Position numbers and translations under genes: made by a program
In this document: positions 1 through 7,958 of the stretch, piece by piece
Position numbering within the stretch: the first letter of the stretch is position 1
Layout: each line of letters begins with the position of its first letter
Assembly (NCBI GenBank): GCA_023150615.1
Contig: JAKLKO010000007.1
Span: 107,016-171,015 of the forward strand
DNA from: Phycisphaerae bacterium
GTDB lineage: Bacteria; Planctomycetota; Phycisphaerae; UBA1845; UTPLA1
Length of the DNA stretch: 64,000 nt
Direction of reading: 5' to 3'
The notes under the pieces: model-generated
What the model saw: the letters and a program-made list of their open reading frames with translations, nothing else
Database searches by the model: none
Told to the model about the DNA's origin: nothing

Positions 1-503
1 GGCTCGTCGAGCAGGATCAGCTTCGGCCGCGTGACCAGCGCGCGGGCGATCTCGAGCTTCCGCCGCTCGCCGCCCGACAGCGTCCGCGCTTCCTGCCTGG
101 CGACGTGCATCAGCCCGAACTGCTCCATGAGTTCGGCGGCCTTGCGCTTGCGATCGGCCTTTGAGACATCGGGCAGCAATTCGAGGATTGCGAGCAGGTT
201 GTCCTCGACCGAGAGGCGAACGAAGACGCTGCTTTCCTGTGGCAGATAGCCGATGCCCTTCTGCGCCCGGCGGTACATCGGCAGCGCGCCGATGTCCTGG
301 CCGTTGAACAGGACCGTGCCCGCGTCCGGCGTGATCATGCCGATCGTCATGCGGAAGCTGGTGGTCTTGCCCGCGCCGTTGCGGCCGAGCAGTCCGACGA
401 TCTCGCCGCGGCCGACGTGGAAGCTGACCTTGTTGACCACCGTGCGCTTGGCGTAGGTCTTGACGAGTCCGCGGGCTTCGAGGAGGTGTTGGCTGTCGGC
501 CAT
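1..503 (-). CDS. lptB: LPS export ABC transporter ATP-binding protein (partial, C-terminus off window)
   Basis: This is the cytoplasmic ATPase that powers lipopolysaccharide extraction from the inner membrane together with LptF/LptG. Reading from the ATG at 503, 167 codons are visible. The Walker A motif GRNGAGKT lies at about residues 40-47, the ABC signature LSGGERRK follows, and the Walker B LILLDEP sits right at the window edge. The ATPase appears intact as far as it can be seen. The RMTIGMI stretch after Walker A and the YLPQESSVF Q-loop fit LptB better than a generic ABC ATPase. The gene lies downstream of lepB on the same strand but is separated by 335 bp, so it probably has its own promoter. 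Identity comes from motif reading only; the missing C-terminus leaves a small chance of a related LivF-type ATPase. Confidence 0.9.
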   Translation of the reverse strand, partial: MADSQHLLEARGLVKTYAKRTVVNKVSFHVGRGEIVGLLGRNGAGKTTSFRMTIGMITPDAGTVLFNGQDIGALPMYRRAQKGIGYLPQESSVFVRLSVEDNLLAILELLPDVSKADRKRKAAELMEQFGLMHVARQEARTLSGGERRKLEIARALVTRPKLILLDE

Positions 504-838
504 CGGGCACGCCCCAGGTGGATCAGTTTTCTGTGGAAAACCTGTTCAATACCGCGATGCGCTGCGGCGCAAGATTCGGCACGACAAGTTCATGTACGCC
601 AAAGTCGTGTTGACAAATTCTGCGATCGGAGATGGATGCCTGGCAAGCTCAGGATTCATCGCCAATACGTGCAGCAGTAACGATTTATGGAAAAGAGCGT
701 TGCGGCTCCGTTTCGATCGGTTTCGCCGAGAGCGGATCGATCGTGCCGAGGATCGGGCCCCGCTGGGCCCTCGATCGAGGCGCGGCAGCGACTCGCGAAG
801 TCGTCCTGTGGATAACTCCTCGCGCCGGAATCGCTCGT
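504..838. other. non-coding stretch with DnaA-box-like sites
   Basis: No convincing gene lies in these 335 bases between lepB and lptB; a 98-codon frame on the minus strand has no recognisable domain. Three sites in one orientation resemble DnaA boxes: TTATCCACA (minus, 807-815), TTTTCCATA (minus, 686-694) and TTTTCCACA (minus, 532-540). The last lies inside a perfect inverted repeat GTTTTC-tgtg-GAAAAC at 526-541, just upstream of the lptB start. A 12-bp palindrome CCTCGATCGAGG is at 769-780. The part from about 590 to 700 is AT-richer than its surroundings. The stretch could be a replication origin, a DnaA-binding control site, or only the lptB regulatory region. Confidence 0.4.
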
Positions 839-2476
839 TCACCGTATCACTCGCATCCGGCCCACGTTAGGGATCACCGGCAGGCCGCGCTGTCCGAGAC
901 GGTAGCCGGCCGGCCAGTAAACGAAAAACGCTCGGCCGATGAGTTGATCCGCCGGGATCGTGCCGCGCTGGTACGCATCGCCGCGGCGATCGACGAAGTC
1001 GCCCGTCTCCCACCACAGCCGCGAGTCCTTGCTCGCCGGACTATTGTCGCCGCAGGCGAAAAACTCGCCCTCGCGGAGGAAGATCGGGTTGCCGGCCGTC
1101 CCCCACGCGGGGATCCCGGCCGCGAGGTACGGATTCCGGTCATCCGGGCCGCCGGTCTCGTGGTCGACGCTGCGGTAGTGGATATCGCGGTGCACGGCCA
1201 GGTGCCGGATCTCCAGCGGAAGGCCGGTCGCGCTGATCGACACGCGCGACGGCGGGCCATCGCCGTCGTGTCGGCGGCGGAGCCAGCCAAGGTCGGGATG
1301 GAACTGGTCGTCGGTCGTGACCGCCACGTCCGCGTCGTCGATCCGCACTCGCACGCGATAATCGACGATCTGGAAGTCGACGACGACCGGCCGGTCGGTG
1401 CGGAGCGCGTCGATCTTCGCGCGGGTCAGATCGCGGAACGGCGCCGATGCGCCGAGCTTGTGATGCGCGAGGCTGACGTGACCATCCGCGTCGATCGTCG
1501 CGCGGAACTCGTCCTGCCGCTTGCTGAGCAGGAATGAGATCGATCCCGTGGATCCGCGCGGAACCACGACGCCGCTCACCCGGATATCCGTGACGTAGCG
1601 CAACTGTCGCACGCCGCCGGCCGCGAGCATCTCCTTGTTGTAGCCGTACAGGTCGGTGATCGGTTTTCCGGTCAATTCGAGCGACCGCGCAGCGCCGGAT
1701 CGGCCGTCGAAGGTGATGACGGGCGTCGAGACGTCCCAGCCAGTCTCATTCGGGTTCCCGCGGGCCGACCAGCGCGGACCATCCTCCATCGGCACGAGCG
1801 GCAGGTAGTCGTGGTCGTAGTGGATCATCCAGAGGACGGATTGCGCGGAGTCGGTCTTTCGCTGAATGCGCAGGTGCTTGTCGAGTTCGTGGAAATCGGC
1901 CTCGCTCAGGTGGCGACCGCCGGGCGTGAGCGGGTCCTTCAACAGCTTCTCGGTCAGTGCCGGCGGCAGTTCCGACGCCGGCGCGGCGTAGATGTCGCCG
2001 TCGATGATCTCGAACACTTCGCCGGGCATTCCGACGAGGCGCTTGATGAAGTTCTGCTTGCCGTCCTTGGGGTCCTTGAAGACGATGACGTCCCATCGCC
2101 GCGGGCCGAGCCACTCGCCGCCGACGTCGAACGGCCACTTCATGACAAGAATGCGATCGCCGTTATCGGCGAGGAACGGCAGGTCGTCGCCCTCGACGAA
2201 GTCCTTGAAGTTGTTGCAGTTCGGGCAGACGACGTTGTACGCCGTCCGCACGGCGTCCTCGCGCAGGCCGTACGCGAAGTGATAGCCGCAGTTCGAGCAG
2301 CGGTGATGCCCGTGCGCGCCGTAGAGCGTCGGGGCCATCGAGCCGGTGGGGATGACGAACGCCTCGACCACGAACGCGCGAAAGACGAACGCGAGGATAA
2401 AGGCGATGATGATGGAGTCGAGCGTGTCGCGGATGCCTTCGGACGGCGCGGCGGGTTTTGACGTGCGGGTCGGCAT
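839..2476 (-). CDS. lepB: signal peptidase I with zinc-ribbon-like insertion and extra beta-rich domain
   Basis: Membrane-bound serine/lysine protease (family S26) that removes signal peptides of exported proteins. One membrane helix (about residues 22-40) precedes the catalytic IPTGSMAPT box (Ser46). The Lys box IKRLVGMPGE gives Lys145, and the last conserved box GDNSPASKDSR is near residue 476. Two additions stand out. A CSNC ... CPNC pair (Cys60/63/84/87) directly follows the catalytic serine box, and about 320 residues separate the Lys box from the final box, far more than in the Escherichia coli enzyme. At 545 residues the protein is nearly twice the usual length. The ATG at 2476 was chosen because it leaves a short cytoplasmic tail; in-frame ATGs at 2506 and 2602 are possible. 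No clear ribosome binding site is seen. Confidence 0.93.
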   Translation of the reverse strand: MPTRTSKPAAPSEGIRDTLDSIIIAFILAFVFRAFVVEAFVIPTGSMAPTLYGAHGHHRCSNCGYHFAYGLREDAVRTAYNVVCPNCNNFKDFVEGDDLPFLADNGDRILVMKWPFDVGGEWLGPRRWDVIVFKDPKDGKQNFIKRLVGMPGEVFEIIDGDIYAAPASELPPALTEKLLKDPLTPGGRHLSEADFHELDKHLRIQRKTDSAQSVLWMIHYDHDYLPLVPMEDGPRWSARGNPNETGWDVSTPVITFDGRSGAARSLELTGKPITDLYGYNKEMLAAGGVRQLRYVTDIRVSGVVVPRGSTGSISFLLSKRQDEFRATIDADGHVSLAHHKLGASAPFRDLTRAKIDALRTDRPVVVDFQIVDYRVRVRIDDADVAVTTDDQFHPDLGWLRRRHDGDGPPSRVSISATGLPLEIRHLAVHRDIHYRSVDHETGGPDDRNPYLAAGIPAWGTAGNPIFLREGEFFACGDNSPASKDSRLWWETGDFVDRRGDAYQRGTIPADQLIGRAFFVYWPAGYRLGQRGLPVIPNVGRMRVIR

Positions 2477-2670
2477 CGGCGCTCGATCGGGTCGATGTAA
2501 TTCCATGGCCCGCATCGCCCGGCGAACGCCGGACGGCCCGGCGGGGCGATGGGCCACGAGCATGAAAACGTAGAAGTTAGGCGGCGCGTTCGGCCGGGTC
2601 AAGGAATCCGGCCGGACGCCGACGTTCGTAGGCCTCGCCGGACGGATTGCGCCGCAGGCGGACGGTCGGA

Positions 2671-3579
2671 ATGGATGCCGCGGCTTTGAGTTGCGTACCG
2701 ATCATCCTGAACCCGTTCGCCGGCGGCGGCCGATCACGACCGCTGGCGGCGGCACTCGCGCGGCGCCTGGCCGCCTGCGGCGTGCGGGCCGAGGTCCTCG
2801 TGACCCGCGGTCGCGGCGATGCGCGGAGGTTCGCACGCGGCCTCCGTGCCGACGCACGGGCCGTTCTCATCTGCGGCGGCGACGGGACGATTAACGAGGC
2901 GATCGACGGATTCCCGCGCCGCGACATCCCGATCCACGTTGTGCCGGTCGGCACGGAGAACCTCCTGGCGAAGTACCTGCGCATCCGCGCCGCGCTCGAG
3001 GTCGTCGTGGATGCCGTGCTGCGCGGCGGTCCGACGGTCACGCTTGATCTTGGCGTCGTCAACGGCCGGCGTTTTGCGACCATCGTCGGCGTCGGCTTCG
3101 ACGGCGAGTGCGTGCGCCGGTTGGAGTTGCGACGACGCGGTCACATCGACCACGCGGCCTACTTCTGGCCGATCTGGCGGACGTTCTGGGAGTCGCGCTG
3201 GCCGGCGCTGCGTGTCGACGTGGACGGCGTGACGGTGTTCGAAGGTCCGGGCATGGCGTTCATCGGGAACACGCCGCGCTATGCCCTCGGCCTGCGCGTC
3301 GTGCGCGATGCGCGGCCGGACGACGGCCTGCTCGACGTGTGCGCATTCCGCTGCGCATCGGCCGCGACGCTTCTCGCACATTCATGGCGGACGCTGTTTC
3401 ACCGCCATGTCGGGCGACCGGATGTGTGCTATGCGCGCGGCGGGACGATCCGCGCTTCGGCGTCCGTGCCCGTGCCGGTGCAGGTCGACGGCGAGCTGGC
3501 GGGCACGACGCCAATCGAAGTGTCGGTCGCTCCGGCGGCGGTGCGCTTCTTTGTCGGCCCGGACTGGAGGTCTGGTTGA
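2671..3579 (+). CDS. diacylglycerol/lipid kinase family protein (YegS/BmrU type)
   Basis: Predicted cytoplasmic kinase that phosphorylates diacylglycerol or a related lipid. The N-terminal nucleotide-binding fold has the family signatures LNPFAGGG (about residues 13-20) and GGDGTINE (69-76), followed by VPVGTENLLAKYL and the C-terminal beta-sandwich ending in VQVDGE. The length of 302 residues is normal for the family. The ATG at 2671 begins just before the conserved core; an in-frame ATG at 2647 would add an Arg-rich stretch. The gene is divergent from lepB. The next plus-strand gene starts 45 bp after it but appears to have its own -10 box. Sequence alone does not show whether the substrate is diacylglycerol, a sphingoid base or undecaprenol. 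Confidence 0.88.
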   Translation: MDAAALSCVPIILNPFAGGGRSRPLAAALARRLAACGVRAEVLVTRGRGDARRFARGLRADARAVLICGGDGTINEAIDGFPRRDIPIHVVPVGTENLLAKYLRIRAALEVVVDAVLRGGPTVTLDLGVVNGRRFATIVGVGFDGECVRRLELRRRGHIDHAAYFWPIWRTFWESRWPALRVDVDGVTVFEGPGMAFIGNTPRYALGLRVVRDARPDDGLLDVCAFRCASAATLLAHSWRTLFHRHVGRPDVCYARGGTIRASASVPVPVQVDGELAGTTPIEVSVAPAAVRFFVGPDWRSG

Positions 3580-3611
3580 GGGTCGGAATTCCGCCCCGAG
3601 TCCGGTGGGCG

Positions 3612-3617
3612 TATGAT
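3612..3617 (+). promoter_or_regulatory. -10 element TATGAT, predicts leaderless mRNA
   Basis: TATGAT matches the -10 pattern found before many genes here. Transcription would start about 7 bases later, at or next to the ATG at 3625. The hexamer overlaps another in-frame ATG at 3613, which argues against that upstream codon as the start. Confidence 0.45.
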
Positions 3618-3624
3618 CCGGGTC

Positions 3625-5472
3625 ATGCGTTGCGTCACGGCGGCTATGTTCGCGGCGGCGTTGGCAATCGCGCAGAGTGCGGCGGTCGCGGAATCGCGTC
3701 GTCCGGCCGTGTCCGCGCCCGTGCTGTCGCAGACGGATCTCGCACTGCTGTTCGCCACGGCGCGCGACGCTGTCGCGCAAGGTGCGCGCGGCGAATCAGC
3801 GCGGGCACCGTCGTACGTGCCGCTTAAGCTGCGCGACCTGCGCGCCGCGCTGCGACTGGCGCTTCGGCAACGCGGCCGACTGCTGTGCGAGATGCAGACG
3901 CCCGTCGGCGCGCTGGTGGCGGTGACGTCCGAAGGCGGCGCCGCACTCGGTGCGGAGTTGAAGCGACGCGACGCATCGCTGACGGCGCGCACCGCCGAAT
4001 TGGCGCTGGAACTGGAAGTCCTCGGCGACGATGAGGCCGTGGCGGTCGGCCTGACGCCGGAAGGCTACTGGTCGCCGGAGCTGTACGCCGAGTTCCACGC
4101 CGGACTGCACGGCGTCGATGTCGCGCTCGGCGAGAAGCGCGGTCGCGTTACGCCGGGCTTCATCCTCGCGTCGAACTACTCGCCGGACCTCGCGCTTCAG
4201 ACGGCCGAGCGCCGCGCGAACATCACGATTGCGGAGAAAAAGGCGCGGCCCGACGCCGTGAAGTACTTTCGCTTCCTCACGGTCTTTGCGTGGCAGCGCG
4301 ACGCGGACGCCGCGCCGGTCCGGCTGGAGCGCGGTGTCGTCCGCGTCGAGGCCGATGCCGTGACGGCGGAGCGGCTGGACGCGGCGGTGACAGCGCTCCT
4401 GTCGTACGTTCGGTATCGCCAGAATCGCGACGGGGCCTTTGCGTACTGCTATCAGCCGAGCACGGATCGATACGACGAGCGCAATTCCGCGACGGCGCAG
4501 CTCGGCATGCTCGCGGCATGGCTGAGCGCGTCGCGGTTGCTCGGCGATTCGACGGTGGTCGACCGCGCCGAGCCGCTGCTCCGCGGCGCGATCGGCAGTC
4601 TCAAGCCCCTGCCCGAGTCGGCGGACGCCAAGTACGTCTCCTTCGAGGGGCACGAGGACAAGCTCGGCTCGACGGCGATGCTTCTGCAGGCGCTGCTCGA
4701 AGTTCGCTCCGACACGGAGCGCGACGCGGCACGCCGGGCCCTGGGCGCCGCCCTGCGCGCTGCGCAGCTTGACGATGGACGGCTCGGCGTCAAGGACGTT
4801 GGCGGCGCGGCCGAGTTCGGCACCGCCGACTATGCCGCCGGCGCCGCGTTGCTGGCGCTGGCACGGGATGGCGCGAACGCGGAGGACCCGCGATTCGTGG
4901 AGGTGCTCCGCCGCGCGCGGGCGTTCTACGGCCCGCATCTGCGGACGTCGACAGACACGGCCGCGGTGGCGCTGCATGCGCGGGCGCTCGCGTGCGCCTA
5001 CGCACGGCGGAACGACGCGGAGTTGAGCGATCAGGCGTTCGCCCTGCTGGACCGCCTGCGCGGCTCGCAGGTGGCACCGGCGATGGACGCGTCGGGTTTG
5101 CTCGTCGGCGCGATCGATTTGGCGGGCGGTTCGCGCGTCGGGATTACGACGGCGCCGGCCGCGGCGGCGCTGGCCGACGGCCTCGCGCTGGCGCGGCGCG
5201 TCGGGGACTCGGCGCGCACGGCGACGTACGAAGCCGCGCTGCGGTCGGCGGTGCGATTCGTACTTCAGCTCGGCTATCGCGAGGAGGAGTGCTTCTACGT
5301 GCGGAGCCTGCGCGATGTGATCGGCGCGTATCGCTCCGCGCTGTGGGAGAACTCGGTCCCGATTCAGAACTGCGAGCAGGCGCTGACGGCCCTGTCGCGG
5401 GCGCGGCAGGTGCTGTTCGGCGACACTCCGCGAGCCGCGAGTCGACCGTCGCAGGCTACGGTGAAACAGTGA
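3625..5472 (+). CDS. exported protein with alpha-helical repeat (toroid-like) C-terminal part
   Basis: No family is recognised with certainty. The start at 3625 gives a good signal peptide (MRCVTAAMFAAALAIAQSAAVA), so the protein is probably periplasmic. Residues 20 to about 220 form a mixed domain containing GYWSPELYAEFHAGLHG; this loosely recalls AMMECR1-like proteins, but I would not assign it. From about residue 230 the chain is helical with repeats of the kind seen in alpha/alpha toroids: a run of helices at 245-400 (RQNRDGAFAYCYQP, YDERNSATAQLGMLAAWL) and again near the C-terminus (CEQALTALSRAR). Toroid folds occur in terpene cyclases and sugar epimerases, but no catalytic signature is visible. 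The length is 615 residues. It lies between the lipid kinase and an SDR oxidoreductase on the same strand. Confidence 0.75.
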   Translation: MRCVTAAMFAAALAIAQSAAVAESRRPAVSAPVLSQTDLALLFATARDAVAQGARGESARAPSYVPLKLRDLRAALRLALRQRGRLLCEMQTPVGALVAVTSEGGAALGAELKRRDASLTARTAELALELEVLGDDEAVAVGLTPEGYWSPELYAEFHAGLHGVDVALGEKRGRVTPGFILASNYSPDLALQTAERRANITIAEKKARPDAVKYFRFLTVFAWQRDADAAPVRLERGVVRVEADAVTAERLDAAVTALLSYVRYRQNRDGAFAYCYQPSTDRYDERNSATAQLGMLAAWLSASRLLGDSTVVDRAEPLLRGAIGSLKPLPESADAKYVSFEGHEDKLGSTAMLLQALLEVRSDTERDAARRALGAALRAAQLDDGRLGVKDVGGAAEFGTADYAAGAALLALARDGANAEDPRFVEVLRRARAFYGPHLRTSTDTAAVALHARALACAYARRNDAELSDQAFALLDRLRGSQVAPAMDASGLLVGAIDLAGGSRVGITTAPAAAALADGLALARRVGDSARTATYEAALRSAVRFVLQLGYREEECFYVRSLRDVIGAYRSALWENSVPIQNCEQALTALSRARQVLFGDTPRAASRPSQATVKQ

Positions 5473-5482
5473 GGGCACGACC

Positions 5483-6193
5483 ATGTCGCTGAAAGACCGC
5501 GTGCTGGTCGTCACCGGCGGGACCGGCGCGCTGGGCACGGCGGTATGCAAGGCGGCGGCGGCGTCGGGCGCGTGGCTGCACGTGACCTATCGGCGCGACC
5601 ACGAATTGCCGCACCTCGAGGCGCTTCTTCATGACTGGCGCGAGCGTGTGCGACTGCACCGCATCGACGTGACGAGCGAGCCGGACGTGTCGCGACTCTT
5701 TCACGAGGTCGACGTCGCGTCGAAGCGTGTCGACGCCCTCCTCAACGTCGTCGGCGGATTCGCGATGGGTCCGATCGAGCAGACGACGACCGAGACGTTC
5801 GATGCGCAGATCGCGGTCAATCTCCGGAGCGTCTTCCTCTGTTGTCGCGAGGCGATTCGGCGGATGCGTCCGGCCGGCCGCGGCAGGATCGTCAACGTCG
5901 CCGCCCGCGCCGCGATCGAGCCGCCCGGCGGCATGGCGGTCTATTCGGCCTCCAAATCGGCCGTCGTGGCCATGACGAAGTCGCTGGCCGCGGAATGCGC
6001 CGGAAGCGGGGTTTCGGTGAACGTGGTACTTCCGAGCATCATCGACACGCCCGCGAACCGGTCGGCCATGCCCGACGCGAACCACCGCCGCTGGGTCCCG
6101 CCGTCCGAGCTGGCCCGCGTGATGCTGCTACTTTGCGATGAAAACGCGCGGATGATCAGTGGGGCCGCGGTGCCGGTCTATGGCGAGGCCTGA
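5483..6193 (+). CDS. SDR family oxidoreductase
   Basis: Short-chain dehydrogenase/reductase with a Rossmann fold. The cofactor motif TGGTGALG is at residues 11-18. The active-site YSASK gives Tyr154 and Lys158. The substrate-activating Ser, expected about 13 residues before the Tyr, is replaced by Ala (VNVAARAAI), so the enzyme may be a variant like dihydropteridine reductases, which lack that Ser, or a weak catalyst. The length of 236 residues is normal. The gene starts 10 bp after the preceding gene and is probably in its operon. The substrate cannot be inferred; the basic start of the second strand (TYRRD) suggests NADP(H) preference. Confidence 0.88.
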   Translation: MSLKDRVLVVTGGTGALGTAVCKAAAASGAWLHVTYRRDHELPHLEALLHDWRERVRLHRIDVTSEPDVSRLFHEVDVASKRVDALLNVVGGFAMGPIEQTTTETFDAQIAVNLRSVFLCCREAIRRMRPAGRGRIVNVAARAAIEPPGGMAVYSASKSAVVAMTKSLAAECAGSGVSVNVVLPSIIDTPANRSAMPDANHRRWVPPSELARVMLLLCDENARMISGAAVPVYGEA

Positions 6194-6221
6194 AGGCCCT
6201 TGCGGGCGCTGCGCGACGCGA

Positions 6222-6227
6222 TACAAT
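6222..6227 (+). promoter_or_regulatory. -10 element TACAAT of tRNA-Lys
   Basis: TACAAT lies 14 bases before the tRNA 5' end, within gATACAATccc. This predicts a 5' leader of roughly 7 bases for RNase P to remove. Confidence 0.55.
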
Positions 6228-6241
6228 CCCCGGTTCGACCC

Positions 6242-6314
<73 letters not shown>

Positions 6315-6315
6315 T

Positions 6316-6341
6316 GGCGGCTCGGATGGGCCGCCTTTTTT
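6316..6341 (+). terminator. intrinsic terminator of tRNA-Lys
   Basis: The stem GGCGGC (6316-6321) pairs with GCCGCC (6330-6335) and is followed by six T residues (6336-6341). It begins two bases after the tRNA discriminator base. Confidence 0.88.
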
Positions 6342-6409
6342 CTGCGCTGCGGGCACGGCGGGCGAAAATCCCATCCAAAGATTGGATTGCCCGGGGAATC
6401 CTGTCGCCC

Positions 6410-6838
6410 CTACGATGGCTGCCGGCGACCAAGATACGCGGCGGTGAGCGCCGCACGGTTCGGCAGGCCGGCCTTGTCGAGGATGCGGTGGACATGGTCC
6501 TTCACCGTTGCGAGGGCGATGTGCAACCGCCGCGCGATCTGCTTGTTGCTCAGGCCCTCGGCGATGAGCGAGACGATGTCCCGCTCGCGGGCCGACAGGG
6601 TTGCGAGGCAGGCGTCGGGGGGCGGTGGCGTCGGCACGCGGACGACGACCATCGGCTGACCGAGCGTCCGGGAGGCCTCAAAGTCGACGGTGATGCCGAG
6701 GTCGGCGGGGGCATTCCGCGCGAGTTCGACCAGTTTGTCCTGCGGCACGGCGGGCGAGACCGAATCGTGCAGATCGCGGACGAGTTCGCGCAGGCGCGCG
6801 AGGGCCTGGTCGTCGAGCGTGGGGAAATACGGCGGCAT
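6410..6838 (-). CDS. LuxR-family helix-turn-helix regulator, no receiver domain
   Basis: Probable DNA-binding transcription regulator of 142 residues. The C-terminal 60 residues are a LuxR/GerE helix-turn-helix: LSARERDIVSLIAEGLSNKQ, then IARRLHIALATVKDHVHRIL, then a third helix. The N-terminal 75 residues show no phosphoacceptor receiver or autoinducer-binding motif. They include a helical start (LDDQALARLRELVRDLHD) and a strand VVVRVPTPPPP leading into the HTH. What it senses is unknown. It faces an NTF2-like gene divergently across 44 bp that contain a TATTCTA element usable in either direction, so it may regulate itself and that neighbour. Confidence 0.87.
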   Translation of the reverse strand: MPPYFPTLDDQALARLRELVRDLHDSVSPAVPQDKLVELARNAPADLGITVDFEASRTLGQPMVVVRVPTPPPPDACLATLSARERDIVSLIAEGLSNKQIARRLHIALATVKDHVHRILDKAGLPNRAALTAAYLGRRQPS

Positions 6839-6857
6839 GCGGGCGGCCCTCTGAGTG

Positions 6858-6864
6858 TATTCTA
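6858..6864. promoter_or_regulatory. bidirectional -10 element TATTCTA
   Basis: On the minus strand this reads TAGAAT (6864-6859) and would serve the LuxR-type gene with a leader of about 13 bases. On the plus strand it reads TATTCT (6858-6863) before the gene at 6883, but there the AGGAG at 6871-6875 would lie at the very 5' end of the mRNA. The minus direction is therefore favoured. Confidence 0.4.
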
Positions 6865-6882
6865 GGCGAAAGGAGATTCGAG

Positions 6883-7263
6883 ATGCCAGTTCGGGACGAG
6901 GATCGGCGCGCGGTGGAGCAGGTGTTCGCGGCGATGCACGCGCGGGCGGCCGGCGAGGAACAGATGATGTCGCTGTTTGCCGAACATGCGAGCGTGACCG
7001 AGCCGTTCAGCGGCGAGCCGCGGACGCACAAGGGCAAGGCGGCGATCCGCGCCTGGTTCCGCGACGCCGTGCAGAACATGCCGCCGGACATGCAGATCAG
7101 GATGGACCGCATCGACATGGACGGCGTGCGCGTCTGCGCCGAATGGACGTGCACGTCCAGCGTCTTCGCCTCGCCGATGCGCGGCAAGGACCTTTATACG
7201 ATTCGCAACGGCGTCATTGAGAACGCCGAGTTCATCGTGACCGAAATGCCGCCGCTGGGTTGA
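6883..7263 (+). CDS. NTF2/SnoaL-like protein
   Basis: A 126-residue protein with the layout of the nuclear-transport-factor-2 fold: an N-terminal helix (RRAVEQVFAAMHARAAGEEQ), the MSLFAEHASVTEPF strand-turn, the helix GKAAIRAWFRDAVQNM, and a final sheet (VCAEWTCTSSVFASPMRGKD, YTIRNGVIENAEFIV). Members include small isomerases, hydrolases and binding proteins; the specific role here is unknown. There is no signal peptide, so it is cytoplasmic. A good AGGAG at 6871-6875 sets the ATG at 6883. The next gene begins 53 bp downstream on the same strand. Confidence 0.85.
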   Translation: MPVRDEDRRAVEQVFAAMHARAAGEEQMMSLFAEHASVTEPFSGEPRTHKGKAAIRAWFRDAVQNMPPDMQIRMDRIDMDGVRVCAEWTCTSSVFASPMRGKDLYTIRNGVIENAEFIVTEMPPLG

Positions 7264-7316
7264 TCTTCTGTGGCGGCGGGATGTCGCGGGCCGGAATGAC
7301 GAACGGGAGAATGGCG

Positions 7317-7856
7317 ATGGGCCGGAATGCGGTGAGGTTGTGCGCGCTGGCGGGCGTCGTTGCGGTCGGCGCATGGTGGAACGTGGGACGTGCGTCGGAG
7401 GAGCCGCGTCGCGGCGCGGCGCGGTTGTCCGATCTGCACTGGCTGGTCGGGACGTGGCACGACCCGAAGACCGACGGCGGCACGCGCGAACATTGGTTTG
7501 CGCCGGCGGGCGGCGCGATGGTCGGCGTCTGCCGCATGGGCGTCGACGCGGCGCGGTCGATGTACGAACTGCTCCTGCTTGAGGAGTCCGACGAGGGGAT
7601 ACGGCTGTCGCTGCGGCACTTCCGGTCCGGCCTGTCGATGGCCCGCGGTCCGGATGCGATCGGGATGACGCTGGTGAAACTCGAAAGCCGGCGGGCCCTG
7701 TTCGAGCGCACCGATGGCAAGGAGCGCACGCGCCTGACCTACGAGCGGACTTCGCCGCAGACGCTGCGATGCGTGCTGGAGAAGCAGCGCGCCGACAAGC
7801 CCTGGTCGGTCGAGTTCGAGTTTACGCGCGTTGGCGACGATGCGTCGGATGGATAG
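7317..7856 (+). CDS. exported DUF6265-like (lipocalin-type) protein
   Basis: A 179-residue protein with a signal peptide (MGRNAVRLCALAGVVAVGAWW, cleavage near GRASEE) followed by a domain beginning LSDLHWLVGTWHD, the usual opening of DUF6265 and related lipocalin-like domains. Further strands include EHWFAPAGGAMVGVCRMG, YELLLLEES and LRHFRSG. The function is unknown; the fold is expected to bind a small hydrophobic ligand. The start at 7317 was chosen because GGGAG lies about 7 bases upstream; ATGs at 7311, 7296 and 7260 are in frame. It sits between an NTF2-like gene and a DUF1579 gene. Confidence 0.8.
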   Translation: MGRNAVRLCALAGVVAVGAWWNVGRASEEPRRGAARLSDLHWLVGTWHDPKTDGGTREHWFAPAGGAMVGVCRMGVDAARSMYELLLLEESDEGIRLSLRHFRSGLSMARGPDAIGMTLVKLESRRALFERTDGKERTRLTYERTSPQTLRCVLEKQRADKPWSVEFEFTRVGDDASDG

Positions 7857-7958
7857 CGCGGGCGCCCCCTTGACGCGGACCTCGATGTTAGATTAATGTT
7901 CTGCTTCGGGTTTTCACGCGGTCGGACGATTCACATCGCGAGCCAAAGGAGAAGGACC

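Noticed and set aside
769-780. Palindrome CCTCGATCGAGG as an operator
   Set aside because: GATC-centred palindromes are frequent in this sequence, and it is far from any start codon; mentioned only as part of the intergenic description.
546-842. A 98-codon minus-strand frame between lepB and lptB
   Set aside because: It is Arg/Ser-rich with no conserved segment, and the region holds DnaA-box-like and palindromic sites instead.
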